Shown: one piece after another, positions 24,902 through 35,848 of the stretch
Position numbering within the stretch: position 1 is the first letter of the stretch
How the letters are laid out: the number at the start of each line of letters is the position of its first letter
Origin: Bromus sterilis
Lineage: Eukaryota > Streptophyta > Magnoliopsida > Poales > Poaceae
Assembly (NCBI GenBank): GCA_950022295.1
Contig: OX465597.1
Coordinates: 59,321,016-59,385,015 of the forward strand
Direction of reading: 5' to 3'
DNA: 64,000 nt
Position numbers and translations under genes: made by a program
The notes under the pieces: model-generated
Database searches by the model: none
Seen by the model: the letters and a program-made list of their open reading frames with translations, nothing else
What the model was told of the DNA's origin: nothing

Positions 24902-25636
24902 GGCTAATGATGGTGGCCGGCCGACCGGCCAAAGATTAGGCCGGTCGGTCCAAGGCCCATTTGTGCTCACTTTCCCGCTTTTGCTACATCTGACACATGA
25001 TAAATGTTGCAACCGTAGTATAAAATGCTACTATATGTATTATTATTATATTAATATTATTATATTGATCTATGTTACTTTTTGCTAAACGGATGTATTT
25101 AATAGTATTTTAGTGCTAAGCGCATTCATTTGGTAGCATGATATGAAAATGTTACTAATGATTTTTGCTACAACAAAAAAGATGAAGTGTGATCGGTGAT
25201 GATAGCTCCTGAGTTTTTGCTGCAACCATTATAAAAAAAGCTATAAGTGTGGATTAAATTTGCTGCCACGAATTGATGGTAAATATGGTACGCAATATTT
25301 TTATCAGATTTTCTATTGCAACAGTGAAAAAATTGAAAGAAAAAATGCACACAATTTTTTTTTTGTTGCATCCATGTACCAAAAAAATTGCAACCAAGAG
25401 TAAGAAATGCTACCACCAACGATTTAAAATTTGTTATCACAATTTTTTTTCTGCAAAAAACACCAAAAATAAAAATGTTGCATCAGTGTACCAAAAAAAT
25501 TGTGAAAGTACCCCAAATGTTGCAGTAAAAAACGAAGAGGTACTCGCAAATCTGGACCGTTAAATCACGGAGATCAGACGGTGCGCGTTTGATCGGCCGA
25601 ACCGAAGCGCCGGTCGGCCGGCGCAGAGCGTCACCC
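24902..25636. mobile_element. Mutator-type MITE with 9-bp target duplication
   Basis: ATTTTAGAT flanks both sides (24893-24901 and 25637-25645). Inverted ends share GCCGGCCGACCGGC (the outermost bases are less well matched: GGCTAATGATGG versus GGGTGACGCTCT). The interior repeats phrases such as TTGCTGCAACCATTA and TTGTTGCATCC and has no ORF of note. A 9-bp duplication plus G-starting inverted ends favours Mutator-like. Confidence 0.75.
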
Positions 25637-25645
25637 ATTTTAGAT

Positions 25646-25917
25646 AGAGTTAAAATAATTTGGATAGATCAAGATGTATTGCAACTACTAAGCTTAACAC
25701 ATGTTTTGCATGTATTTAAATTAATTTAATAGTATATATTCTAATGGCTAGTTCTAATAGTAGTATTGTCTAGTCCCTTGTTTTGGCTGCGTGAATGTTT
25801 TCCTAAGAGTTGGTCGGCCGAGCTATATGGCATGTATGCACAGTCCGTTTGGGGCTCGTATTTTAAACTACTCCTATGTCGCATGTATAAAAAAGGAAAA
25901 GGGCCCAAACAGAGACA
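25646..25917. other. AT-rich spacer
   Basis: No gene or element boundary recognised. Confidence 0.4.
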
Positions 25918-26150
25918 TGCTTGTCTTACTATAAATTAGAGGACCGAGAACCTTTTTGTGTGTAGTTATACTGTTACGTAATTCTAGATAGATCTAGACC
26001 ATTAAATAACAGATCTAACCATCCAAATAGACGTGCGTGTCTTGCTATAAATTTGAGGACCGAGAACCTTTTTGTGTGTAGTTATAATGTTACGTAATTT
26101 TAGATAGATCTAGACCATTAAATAACAGATCCAACCATCCAAATAATTTT
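25918..26150. repeat. 116-bp tandem duplication
   Basis: The block CTATAAATT..GAGGACCGAGAACC..TTACGTAATT..TAGATAGATCTAGACC..CCATCCAAATA occurs twice, offset 116 bp, with about ten differences. Non-coding. Confidence 0.8.
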
Positions 26151-26379
26151 GATGATGTGGATCAATATGGTGTCTTTATTAATAACCTCGTATTTTGCTT
26201 TTAGTATATAATAGATAGATTATGAAAAAAGTACACATATACATGGAGGTATAATGTACACGTGTGTAAATTATTAGGATAAGATACATTGAAACGAGGG
26301 TCGTGCGAAAAAGAAAACAAATCTAAGGTTTTCTAACGTATGATACTATTCATCCTCAAAGTCCATGAATATTGAGTGT

Positions 26380-26550
26380 GCATGTTTTTTACGTTACAAA
26401 TACGTAATGAGCAAGCCACTTATTCATTCATTTTATGTTTCATAAATATTTACATGTATAAAATTATATTCAGCGTGTTCGTATGAACTTGTTCGAAGCA
26501 CATGTTTTTTTACTTCAAATATGTGATGATCAAGCCACGTATTCATTCAT
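26380..26550 (+). repeat. AT-rich repeats left of the minisatellite
   Basis: Two imperfect units with the words CAAGCCAC, TATTCATTCATTTTATG and CATAAATATTTACATGTAT. The same words recur at 28020-28410 and, inverted, at 29060-29330, so they define one repeat family surrounding the GC-rich arrays. Confidence 0.65.
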
Positions 26551-28024
26551 TTATGCGGACATCGTCGGAGAGCACGCGAACATCGCCGCGGAGCACACAG
26601 ACGTCACCGTGAAGCGCGCAGACATCATTGCCGCTGAGCGCGTGGAGATCGTCAGAGAACGCGCGGACTACGCCAATGAGCGAGCGGACGTCGTCGGAGA
26701 ACGTGGGGATATCGTCGGAGAGCGCGTGGACATCGTTGTGAAGCGGGCGAAAATCGTCGGAGAGCACGGGGACGTCGCCGGTGAGCGCGTGGACGTCACC
26801 AGCGAGTGCGTGGACTTCGTCGGAGAGTGCGCGGACATCGCCGGTGAGCGCGCGGATTTCGTCAGAGAACACGCGGAAGTCGCCGGTGAGCGCATGCACA
26901 TCTTCGAATAGCGTGCGAACATCGTCAATGAGCACACGAACGTCGACGGAGAGCGTGCAGACGTTATTGGTGCGCGCGGACGTCAACACGGAGTGCGGGA
27001 ACATCGTTGGAGAGCACGCGGACGTTGAAAGTGTGCAGACATCGCCGGCGAGCGCGGGGACGTCGTCAGTGAACACACGGACGTCGAAATCATTGCCGCG
27101 GAGCAAACAGACGTCACCGTGAAGTGCGCGAACATCATTGTCGCTGAGTGTGTGGAGATCGTCAGAGAACGCGCGGACTACGTCGATGAGCGAGCGGACG
27201 TCGTCGGAGAACGTGGGGATATCATCGAAGAGCGCGTGGATATCGTTGTGAAGCGGGCAAAAATCGTCGGAGAGCACGAGGACATCGCTGGTGAGCGCGT
27301 GGACGTCACCAGCGAGTGCGTGGACTTCTTCGGAGAGCGGGTGGACGTCGTTCAAGAGCGCGCGGACGTCGCCGGTGAGCGCGCAGACTTCATCAAGGAG
27401 CACGCGGAAGTCGCCGGTGAGCGCATGAACGTCGTTGAATAGCGCGCGGACATCGTCAATGAGCACACGAACGTCGACGGAGAGCGTGCAGACGTTATCT
27501 GTGCGCGCGGACGTCAACACGGAGTGCGGGAACATCGTTGGACAGCACGCGGACGTTGATAGTGTGTAGACATCGCCGGTGAGCGCGGGGACGTCGTCAG
27601 TGAGCATGCGGACGTCGAAATCATGCGGACGTTGTCGGATAACACGTGAACATCGCCGCGGAGCACGCGGACATCGTCGTGGAGCGCACAGACATCGCCG
27701 GAGAGCGTAGACGTCCCCGTGGAGCGCGCGGACATCGCCGATGAGCATGCGGAGATCGTCGAAGAGGAGTCGGACGTCACCGATGAGCCAGCGGACGTCG
27801 TCGAAGAACATGCGGATATCGCCGGTGAGCGTGTCGACCTCACTAGCGAGCGCGCGAACATCGTCGGAGAGCACACGGACGTGACCGACGAGCGCGCGGA
27901 CTTCGTCAGAGAGCACGCGGACGTCGCCGGTGAGCGCGTGAACATCGTCTAAGAGTGCACAGAAGTCGTCGATGAGCGCGCGAACGTCGACGGAGAGCAT
28001 GCAGATGTCGTTATATGAACTCAT
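26543..28024 (-). CDS. 493-codon heptad-repeat ORF across the minisatellite (doubtful gene)
   Basis: An ATG (28022-28024) opens a 493-codon frame made almost wholly of seven-residue units such as VRALSDD and VHALTGD, with hydrophobic residues at fixed positions. A coiled-coil-like protein would result. A degenerate non-heptad stretch sits in each 510-bp block. No signal peptide, domain or intron is seen, and the plus strand is also open in pieces (26483-26911, 27119-27442, 27719-27952). The openness follows from the unit length, so translation is doubtful. No function is assigned. Confidence 0.2.
   Translation of the reverse strand: MSSYNDICMLSVDVRALIDDFCALLDDVHALTGDVRVLSDEVRALVGHVRVLSDDVRALASEVDTLTGDIRMFFDDVRWLIGDVRLLFDDLRMLIGDVRALHGDVYALRRCLCAPRRCPRAPRRCSRVIRQRPHDFDVRMLTDDVPALTGDVYTLSTSACCPTMFPHSVLTSARTDNVCTLSVDVRVLIDDVRALFNDVHALTGDFRVLLDEVCALTGDVRALLNDVHPLSEEVHALAGDVHALTSDVLVLSDDFCPLHNDIHALFDDIPTFSDDVRSLIDVVRAFSDDLHTLSDNDVRALHGDVCLLRGNDFDVRVFTDDVPALAGDVCTLSTSACSPTMFPHSVLTSARTNNVCTLSVDVRVLIDDVRTLFEDVHALTGDFRVFSDEIRALTGDVRALSDEVHALAGDVHALTGDVPVLSDDFRPLHNDVHALSDDIPTFSDDVRSLIGVVRAFSDDLHALSGNDVCALHGDVCVLRGDVRVLSDDVRINE
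26550..28020. repeat. GC-rich 21-bp minisatellite with higher-order 510-bp structure
   Basis: Tandem variants of a 21-bp unit (for example GCGCGGACTACGCCAATGAG plus C) run for about 1.47 kb. Blocks of the array recur at a 510-bp offset (GACGTCACCGTGAAG at 26600 and 27110). Because 21 and 510 are multiples of three, both strands stay open: the plus strand reads ERADVVG heptads and the minus strand ALSDDVR heptads. CpG density is very high against an AT-rich surround. Confidence 0.9.
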
Positions 28025-28416
28025 GAATATTTACATGCATATCACCATATATTTGGCTCGTTATATGAACTTGTACCAAGTACCTTTTTTTTAATTTCAA
28101 ATATGGGATGAGTAGAGACATATTTATTTATTTTATCTCTCATGAATATTTAGATGTGTATCTGCGCAAAGTATATGTTTTTTCGGTTTAAAAAATGTAA
28201 TGAGGAAGCCACTTATTCATTCATTTTACGTCTCATGAATATTTACAGGTATATCATGCTATATTTATCTGTCATGAATATTTAGATGTTTATCATGTTA
28301 TATTTGGCTTGTTTGTAAAAAACTGTGCCAAGTTACATGTTTTTCCGGTTTTAAAATATGTAAATTGCAAGCAACTTATTCATTCATTTTATGTTTCATG
28401 AATATTACATGTATAA
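28020..28416 (+). repeat. AT-rich tandem repeats right of the minisatellite
   Basis: Three to four imperfect units of roughly 110-150 bp share TTATTCATTCATTTTA, CTCATGAATATTTA and TATATTTGGCTTGTT. They are in the same orientation as the copies at 26380-26550. Confidence 0.65.
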
Positions 28417-28697
28417 GAGCATGTCCAACAGACGCGCTGCCTTCTCGCGCGCTAAAAAAATTTCGTGGTGAAAGTTCCGGCAGTCGGTTCTTCGCGCGAG
28501 TGGCCAGATTATCCAGCGCGCTCTTCGTCGCGCACTAGATATCCAGCCTCTAGTCCAGCTTCTGCCAGCGCGCGGGCTCATTTTTTTAGCGCGTTAAGGT
28601 TTAGGGCGCCTGTTGGAGCGCGATTTTTTGGCCCGCGCGCTCTATATGACCGTTTTTAGTGCGCGGAGCCCATATAGCGCGCCTTTTGGACATGCTC
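28417..28697. mobile_element. Tourist-like MITE (PIF/Harbinger type)
   Basis: The element opens GAGCATGTCCAACAG and closes CTTTTGGACATGCTC, inverted ends of about 15 bp. TAA flanks both sides (28414-28416 and 28698-28700), the target duplication of PIF/Harbinger elements. The interior is GCGC-rich and non-coding. Confidence 0.85.
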
Positions 28698-29344
28698 TAA
28701 CATGCTATATTTAGCGCACTCGTATTAACTTGTGCCAAGCACATGTTTTTTTTCAAATATGTGGTGATCAAGGCATGTATTCATTTATTTTATGTCTCAT
28801 AGCATGTTTGCGCGAAAGTGCGAAAAATGATGTTGAAAATTATATGCATTACAATGTATTATAGCATGTTTGATAAGTATTACTGTATTATGCATATATA
28901 TTGATATATTCATGATATTTCCCCTACTATTTGATGTATGATAACAGGATCTTTTGGAGAATATGGGATCAGCACATGATAACAAGCATGATCACACCGT
29001 GCTTCTATTTTTTGAATAGGAATATGGGATTTGCACATGATAAAATCACATAAAGTATTTATTTATTTTATCTCTCATAAATATTTGGACGTGTGTCATG
29101 TTATATTTGGCTTGTTCGTTAAAGTCTATAGAAATAATATATTTTTGCAATCATGACATGAATGAATATGTGGCTTGATCACATATTTGAAATAAAAAAA
29201 ACATGTGCTAGGCACAAGTTGATGGGAACGCAGTAAAATATAGCATGTTATACATGTACTTGGCACATATTTTTAAGAACGAGACAAATATAACATGATA
29301 CACATATAAATATGTATGAGAGATAAAATAAATAAATATGTTGT
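28698..29344. repeat. AT-rich zone with repeats in both orientations
   Basis: 28698-28800 continues the plus-oriented repeats. 29150-29230 is an inverted copy of 26490-26560 (ATATGTGGCTTGATCACATA). 29250-29330 carries further inverted copies. The middle (28800-29040) shows nothing else. Confidence 0.5.
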
Positions 29345-29900
29345 GTGCGATGTTGGTGCGTTCTTCGACGACGGTTGTGCGCGTTTTCCGATGACGTCGG
29401 TGCAATGCAACGACATCTACGCGCTCACCCGTGACGTCGATGCGCTCTTCGATGATGTTTGCATGCGCTTTCTGACGATGTCGGCGCTCTTCGACGACAT
29501 CCGCGCGCTCGTCCGTGATGTCGGTGCGCTCTTCGACGATGTTCGCACACCCTCTTCGACAACGTCTGCGTGCTCGCCGACGACGTTGTCGCACTCTCCG
29601 ACGACATTCGCATGCTCGCCCGCGATGTCGGTGCGTTTTTCGACGACATTTGCGCGCGCTTTCCGACGACGTTGACGTTCTTCGGCGATATCAGCGCGCT
29701 CACCCGTGATGTCGGTGCGCTCTTCAACGATGTTCGCGCGCGCTTTCCAACGACGTCGGCACTATCCGGCGACATCCGCGCACTCGTCCATGACGTTGGT
29801 GCGCTTTTCGGCAATGTTCGCGCACCCTCTTCGGTGACGTCCGCGTGCTTGCCGGAACGTTGTCGCGTTCTTCGACGACATCCGCGCGCGCTCTCCATTA
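29345..29900. repeat. Second 21-bp minisatellite, inverted relative to the first
   Basis: Units such as GATGTCGGTGCGCTCTTCGA repeat at 21 bp. The plus strand here reads DVGALFDDVRA, the same heptad that the minus strand gives at 26543-28024, so the two arrays are in inverted orientation with AT-rich repeats between them. The units are more diverged than in the first array and several frames are broken. Confidence 0.8.
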
Positions 29901-30965
29901 GCGAGAAGGCAGGCTGGCTAGAAATGTTCACCATGGCACCCAGCTATATTTACTATGGAAGGGGTGCATTTAATAGGGAGACATCATAACAAATACACAT
30001 CGCTATCAATTTTTATCACACAATATTTTTGCACACCTATATTGCGTTTTCAGTAATGAACACAATCTTTTTTCTACAACATACACATCGCAAGTGATCA
30101 ATTCCACCCAGTAAATTTTGCTTCGTCTTTCACAATGTGGATGCTTTCACATGGAGCCTGCAAAGCACCAACAGCACCTGACCTCCCCACGCCTAAAAAG
30201 CAAACTATATTGGGGCTCGTTACATAGGAACCAGCAGCAGATAGGATTGACCGGTCACATCACCGAGCACACGGGATTTTATGCGGCTCGCTACAACACT
30301 CAGCATAAAGAGACACGCCACAATGAATCCTCAGGAACACAGAATCGCCATGCAGGGGAATCGACGCTGCATGCGGTTTTTGGAGGCACGCGTATGGATT
30401 CCAAAAGGTTCGACACAGCTATGTAGGTGATTTAAGAGAATAGCAACTAAGCAAGCTCGTTGACGGGAACATGAGTATTATAATCAGATAATAAACCCAC
30501 AACGTTTCAGAATAGACCAGTATTTTGTTAACAAACGCATCCAGTAATGTCAACTATCTTATCATCGTGTCGTCGTTTGTGCGCAGTACACCTGACCGGC
30601 ATCACTCAAGGCACATATGCTTTTGTGCACCCGTGACACAGGGAAGCGACAAATGTACAGTAGCACCATTCTGGCCCACCTATCTGTAGGCCTATGGACA
30701 TGACGCCTGTAACGCTACCCTCCATCAATTAATTGCCAGCTAACACGCAGCTCTCGGCGCACATCTCGAGCTGGGGACGGTCAGTTCCACGTCAAGGATA
30801 AGCGGACCGGAAAGCCTATGCTCAAAAAATCCGCGTCCACCAAATAAGTGAGGGATCATGCATCTCCATCGCGCTCTATGGCATCTAACTTCTCCATCGC
30901 GTGCATCTCTCATGTCCTACCGTATCTATAAATCGTCCATTATATCGTGAGGTTTTTTTATATTA
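29901..30965. other. Unannotated intergenic DNA
   Basis: Mixed composition. Small ORFs (for example 30118-30426) have no motif and no splice or promoter context. No gene or element boundary is recognised. Confidence 0.4.
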
Positions 30966-31057
30966 CTCCCTCCGATCCATATTAATTGACGCATATTTAG
31001 TACAACTTTGTACTAGAGTTATACTAAGAATATGTCAATTAATTTGGATCGAGGAAG
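30966..31057. mobile_element. Stowaway MITE
   Basis: It opens CTCCCTCCGATCCATATT and closes AATTTGGATCGAGGAAG, with TA on each side (30964-30965, 31058-31059). The inverted ends share AATTAATTGAC. This is the Tc1/mariner-derived Stowaway type. Confidence 0.88.
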
Positions 31058-31507
31058 TATTTTAGAGGCCAGAGTGCTTACCGTTTGGTCCTTCAAGAAG
31101 ACGCCAGTCCGGTGGAGCGCCGACCAGGCTGCTGGCCTCAATCGAAAGCACTCTGCGCCTCGCGCCCTCGCATTGCAACCACCAGCATGTTACCATCAGT
31201 CCAGTTCAGGCACAGTGAGTAGCCAAGACAGAAGGAGCCAACGCAGGGAACACCGTTTCCCCATGATAGGTCGTGGCCTACCGCGCAGAATAATCCTCAA
31301 GCCGGCCCCGACGACAATGCTTTTCATCGCCGCCGGCCTTCCATATCTCACACTTGCAGGGATAGCCAGCACGTCTGACAGAGCAGTGGTGTATCTACAT
31401 CACTACGTTGTAGCGCTTCACCGTTAGGCTAAGCGGCGGTTCTTTATAAACTACCAGCGATACAACACTGGGGCAGTTTGCTATACTCCTACTCCGTATT
31501 TGATATC
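31058..31507. other. Unannotated spacer ending in the copia target site
   Basis: No gene supported. The last five bases (31503-31507, ATATC) are the target duplication of the copia element. Confidence 0.5.
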
Positions 31508-32547
31508 TGTTGGATATATTAGCAATTTTTTAAGCAATTTAATCCCTAGATAAAACATGAACATGACGCATGCAAAATTAATCTCATACTGATACTTAGC
31601 CATGCAACTCAAATCTAGGCAAATAACACATATATGTACGCAGACAATAAGCATGACATAGATGAAAACAACGATGAACGGGGTGAGTAGATCATACCCT
31701 CCGTTCGGCCAGATTGCAGCAGCGGATGCGCTGCTAGCAGCAGCAAGTTCGTCGGCGGTCTTCTTGGCGGCGGCTTCCTCCTGAGCGAGCTTCTCGGCGG
31801 CGGCCTTCTCAGCTTCGGTAGCCATGGCGACGTAGAGGAAGTAGACGAACTAGACAAGCGGAAGCGAGCAGTCGCATCGTAGACGCTCCCCAAAAACCTT
31901 ATTGCTCCTCTCCCGGTGCAGGATCGCAAGGAGCACGGTTCCGGAGGCCTGTTCTCCTGCACAGCCGTGCACGCGGCGGATGGGATGGGATCGCCGAAGG
32001 CAGCGGCAGTGCGTGGAACGACGTGGGCGGTGCGCGAGGAAGAACAGATGTGATCTGTAGTGTAGTGCGGCGGCTAGGGTTGCCGCGGCTCCTTTTTATA
32101 CACAGCCGAGGTAGGGCGACGTGGGACTGGATACCCACGACCGAGTCGGCCCACGATTGACGATTCAGATCGTACAGCGGTTAACTCGTGATTAATTGCA
32201 TTAACTCATAATTAATTGCATTAATTAGCCGTTCCTGACTGGCAAAAATTAAGCGCACACATGACATAGGTATTAGCTCGGCTCGGCTCAATTCCGCAAA
32301 CAGCGGCGCGCGCGCGCGTCGTGACGAGGTGATGCGTGGCGGCGGAGGAGGAGCGCGCGTGAGCTCTCACTCTGCTACTTGCTCAATAGCATGTAGGAGA
32401 GCTCATCTTATAAAGAAGTGCAAGTCACCCTCCACTTCTTGGGTGGGACTAAACTTAGCACCACACCCATGTCATTTTTCCCACATGGGCCCTTGAAGAT
32501 TTTCTGAAATTGTTAGATGGGCCTAAATCCCATGCCTTATTTCAACA
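31508..32547 (-). repeat. 3' LTR of the copia element
   Basis: Termini on the plus strand are TGTTGGATAT and TTATTTCAACA. It is near-identical to 39380-40408. It contains a TATA box (minus-strand TATAAAAA near 32092) and a copy of the 43-codon gag exon ending at 31825. Confidence 0.95.
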
Positions 32548-33090
32548 ATCCCTCACCAGATCTCAAGGTCCCATGGTGTTGTCCTCAGTTCCAAACACTG
32601 TTTGATATATCAGTATTTTCAATGGAGACTAGTTAAGGTTGAACATCCACCTAGAGCAAAGAGTTACATTCCTTCACAACTGAACAATGGACTATGCTTT
32701 GAATTGACAGTTTGGCGTAAAGAAGTTTCACTCCTTGTCTTACCGATACTAGGCTGCCGAAGGCTGACCCCGCGGGTGGAGCATATTAGTCACACTCCTT
32801 GCCTATTCATGAGCTTCCTAGAGATTACCCTATCTCATAGACTGTGACCAGCAGTCGGGCTCATATAGGTGTGTTCTTCCAGAGATCGCTCTGTAGGATA
32901 GCATCTCGCTTATGAAAAACTCAGAACACATTAAGACAAAAGTCAACCTACCATACAGTTACCGAGAGTATTGCATCTCCAACGGAGTGGGTAATAAAAA
33001 TTACTCTTCTCAATTAACCACTAGCTTGTTTTCCCATGTCCTATTTCATGGGATCTTCGATCATGTAGGTTGGGTTACCACCACGGCAAC
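32548..33090 (-). other. 3' untranslated internal region and polypurine tract of the copia element
   Basis: The minus strand just before the 3' LTR reads CTGGTGAGGGAT, a purine tract. The rest lies between the RNase H stop at 33091 and that tract. No ORF of interest. Confidence 0.7.
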
Positions 33091-33485
33091 TCATGTAGGT
33101 CTCATACCCATCTCCCTCGATGCATTGTCTATCACAATACGTGATAGACCTTTGGTGAAGGGATCTTCCAGATTCTTAGCCGATTGGATGTAATCCAATG
33201 CTATTACTCCGGAGTTTCTCAAATGTCTGACAGACTTCAACCTCCTTCTTATATGCTTTGTGGATTGCATGTTGTCCTTTGAACTCTTTGCCTTAACAAT
33301 CACCGTTTGATTATCACAGTTCATAAGGATAGCCGGAATTGGCTTTTCAACCACTGGCAAGTCTATCAAAAGCTCTCGAAGCCATTCTGCTTCAGTGCAG
33401 GATTTATCAAGTGCTGTGAGCTCTGCTTCCATTGTCGACTTCGTTGGTCTGCTTGCAATACTTCCATGAAACAACGCCACCTCCA
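33091..33485 (-). pseudogene. Copia RNase H, C-terminal half
   Basis: The minus strand encodes KSTMEAELTALDKSCTEAEW, the MNCDNQTVIVKAKSSK motif and the NLEDPFTKGLSR end motif typical of copia RNase H. It is cut off from its N-terminal half by the solo LTR at 33486-35843. Confidence 0.9.
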
Positions 33486-35843
33486 TGTTGGAAATATGCC
33501 CTAGAGGCAATAATAAAATGTTATTATATATATATTTCCACGTTCATAATTAATGTTTATATTTCTGTGCTATAATTGCAATGACCCTGACTGTGAGATT
33601 CAGAAGAAAACTCATTTGCATGTGTGGAAATGTAAACACCAAGAGTTCCTGGTTTAGCCTCTAAGACCAGCTCATGTGCTAACTGATGATTACCTTTTCT
33701 TAATCATGGACATTGTTCTTGTAACAAGGATGTCACTAGCAATGGGAACATATTGTTAGCAGAACAATGATGTTGAACTGACCCCAGTATTGAATGATAT
33801 ACTTAGAGATCACATCGTAACTACGTTATAAGTCATATCATGAAATGTTTTCATATACGTAATTCCTTAGACCATGAGAGTATCGAGTTGCTTCACACAG
33901 GAAGACATGCTTTGGTTCTTAGATGAATCCTCCCGTAAATGGGAAGTAGTAAAATAAGTTCTGGGTATGTCAGATGGTGTGGCTAGTGACTGTGATAGTT
34001 CAAGAATGGGATTTGCTCCTTCACGATGAAGAAGATATTCACTTCGGGCCCACTCGGTATGACGGTATCCATTATAGTCTGGCCAGACGCATTGTGATTC
34101 AGTCACGGGGATACCGGAATACGATAACGAGAAAAGGGACAAACGAGCAAAGAGGATAACGAGTGGCTTGTGTTCAAAAGTTGTTACACATGGGTGCCAA
34201 ACTTCTCTCCTCTAACTTTGTCATATATCGCGAAGCAAAGGGAATGGTACATGAATAAACATAATGGTTCACTCGAAGTTTCTTCGTGTATGTGCGGGAG
34301 TCAACATGGGTGTCCATGGCTCCGCTGTTGATTATTGGCTATTGACGAAAGGCTGTTGACCTATGTCCGGAAGATGTTCTGAGTCATGTCCGCATTATAC
34401 CGAACCTATTGGGTCACACACTTAACGAGCAGTAGTCTGTTAGAATACTAGTATGGTAGAAGGTTTAGTGGAAGCAAAGCAGAATAGTTCATACGGGTAC
34501 CGGAAGTAGTTCCGGAGATTTATGGAATTGTTCATAAGGGCACCAGAAGTAGTTCTGGGTATTTAAGGTTATGTCCGGATCACTCTGGAGTAGTCCCAGG
34601 TGGTTCCGGAACATATGAGAATGGTACTGGGGAAGTCCTGGATCAACCGGAATAGTTTCCGGATAATCGCTGGGCGTCCCGACAACCTTCGCGGTCATCC
34701 GGTGGCTTAAACTGTAACTCGGATGGTCTTGGAAACTATCCGGATGGCTCCGGAACGTCCGAGAACGGTCTCGGAAGGTCCTGGAAGTGCTCCAGAAGTG
34801 TCCGGAATGTCCCGAAACGGTCCCGGTATGTCCCGGAAGGTCCTGGAAGCTTCTAGAAGGTCATGGAAGGTTCCAGAAGGTTCCGGGCAGTACCACCCAC
34901 TCCCCTGCGCCCCTAGCCTTGGGGGGCAAGCCACCTAGGCTGCCCTGGCCGGTCAAGGGGTGGGGGCGCACCAAGGGGAAGGAACGTCCGAGAACGGTCT
35001 CGGAAGGTCCTGGAAGTGCTCCAGAAGTGTCCGGAATGTCCCGAAACGGTCCCGGTATGTCCCGGAAGGTCCTGGAAGCTTCTAGAAGGTCATGGAAGGT
35101 TCCAGAAGGTTCCGGGCAGTACCACCCACTCCCCTGCGCCCCTAGCCTTGGGGGGCAAGCCACCTAGGCTGCCCTGGCCGGTCAAGGGGTGGGGGGCGCA
35201 CCAAGGGGAAGGAATCCCCCTCCAGGTGGAAAGTCCAACTCTCCAATATGGCAGGTTTCCGGTGGGAAGGTTTGGGAGGTTTGGGAGTCCAAGTTGGACT
35301 CCCCACCCCCCTTATTGCGCCCCAAGGGCCTCTTGGCCACCTATATAATGTGGGGGAGGGGTGGGGGGCGCAACACAATCAATCCCCAAGGCCTATGCGC
35401 CACCCTCCCTCCTCTAAACCCCGTTGCTCCACTTTTAGACCCCGGTTTAGACGCTGTTCTAGATCGGAATCCGTTAGGGTTTTCTCCCTCTAGTTTTCTC
35501 GGTGGCGTTCATCTCTGGACGGCGGAGCGCTGCTGGATTGCTGCTACGGGATGTGTGGATACTAATGGAGGGGTCGTACCTTCGACCCTTCTTCGAGGAG
35601 CTTGTTCATGGGACTTGTCCGTGGGACTAGATCGCGGGACTTGTTCGTGGGATTGATCGAGGGACTGTTCGTGGGAGAACTTGCGAGATCTATTTCCACT
35701 ACGTCCACGAGCTTCACCAACTCTACTTCCGCTACATCGGTTGGTGAGCCATGACCTAAAACCTTGTATGCAATCTTCTTGGATGATCTTGGGTTCTTGA
35801 TTCGTAGGCCGAAATTTTTTGTTTTCTACTACGTTTCCCAACA
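33486..35843 (+). mobile_element. Solo LTR of a BARE/Angela-like copia element
   Basis: It begins TGTTGGAAATATGCCCTAGA, the hallmark of BARE/Angela LTRs, and ends CGTTTCCCAACA. CTCCA flanks both sides (33481-33485 and 35844-35848). There is no internal region, so it is a solo LTR formed by recombination between LTRs. At 2358 bp it is lengthened by a 229-bp tandem duplication. A TATA-like CTATATAATG lies near 35341. Confidence 0.93.
34752..35210 (+). repeat. 229-bp tandem duplication in the solo LTR
   Basis: GGAACGTCCGAGAACGGTCT occurs at 34752 and 34981. The two units are almost identical except for one extra G in the GGGGTGGGGG run. The segment is rich in TTCCGG/CCGGAA words. Confidence 0.9.
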
Positions 35844-35848
35844 CTCCA

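Noticed and set aside
26550..28020. CRISPR-like array
   Set aside because: There are no unique spacers: the whole 21-bp unit is repeated with drift, in a plant genome.
35189..35656. 155-codon plus-strand ORF in the solo LTR
   Set aside because: Low-complexity LTR text without any conserved domain; overlaps other frames.
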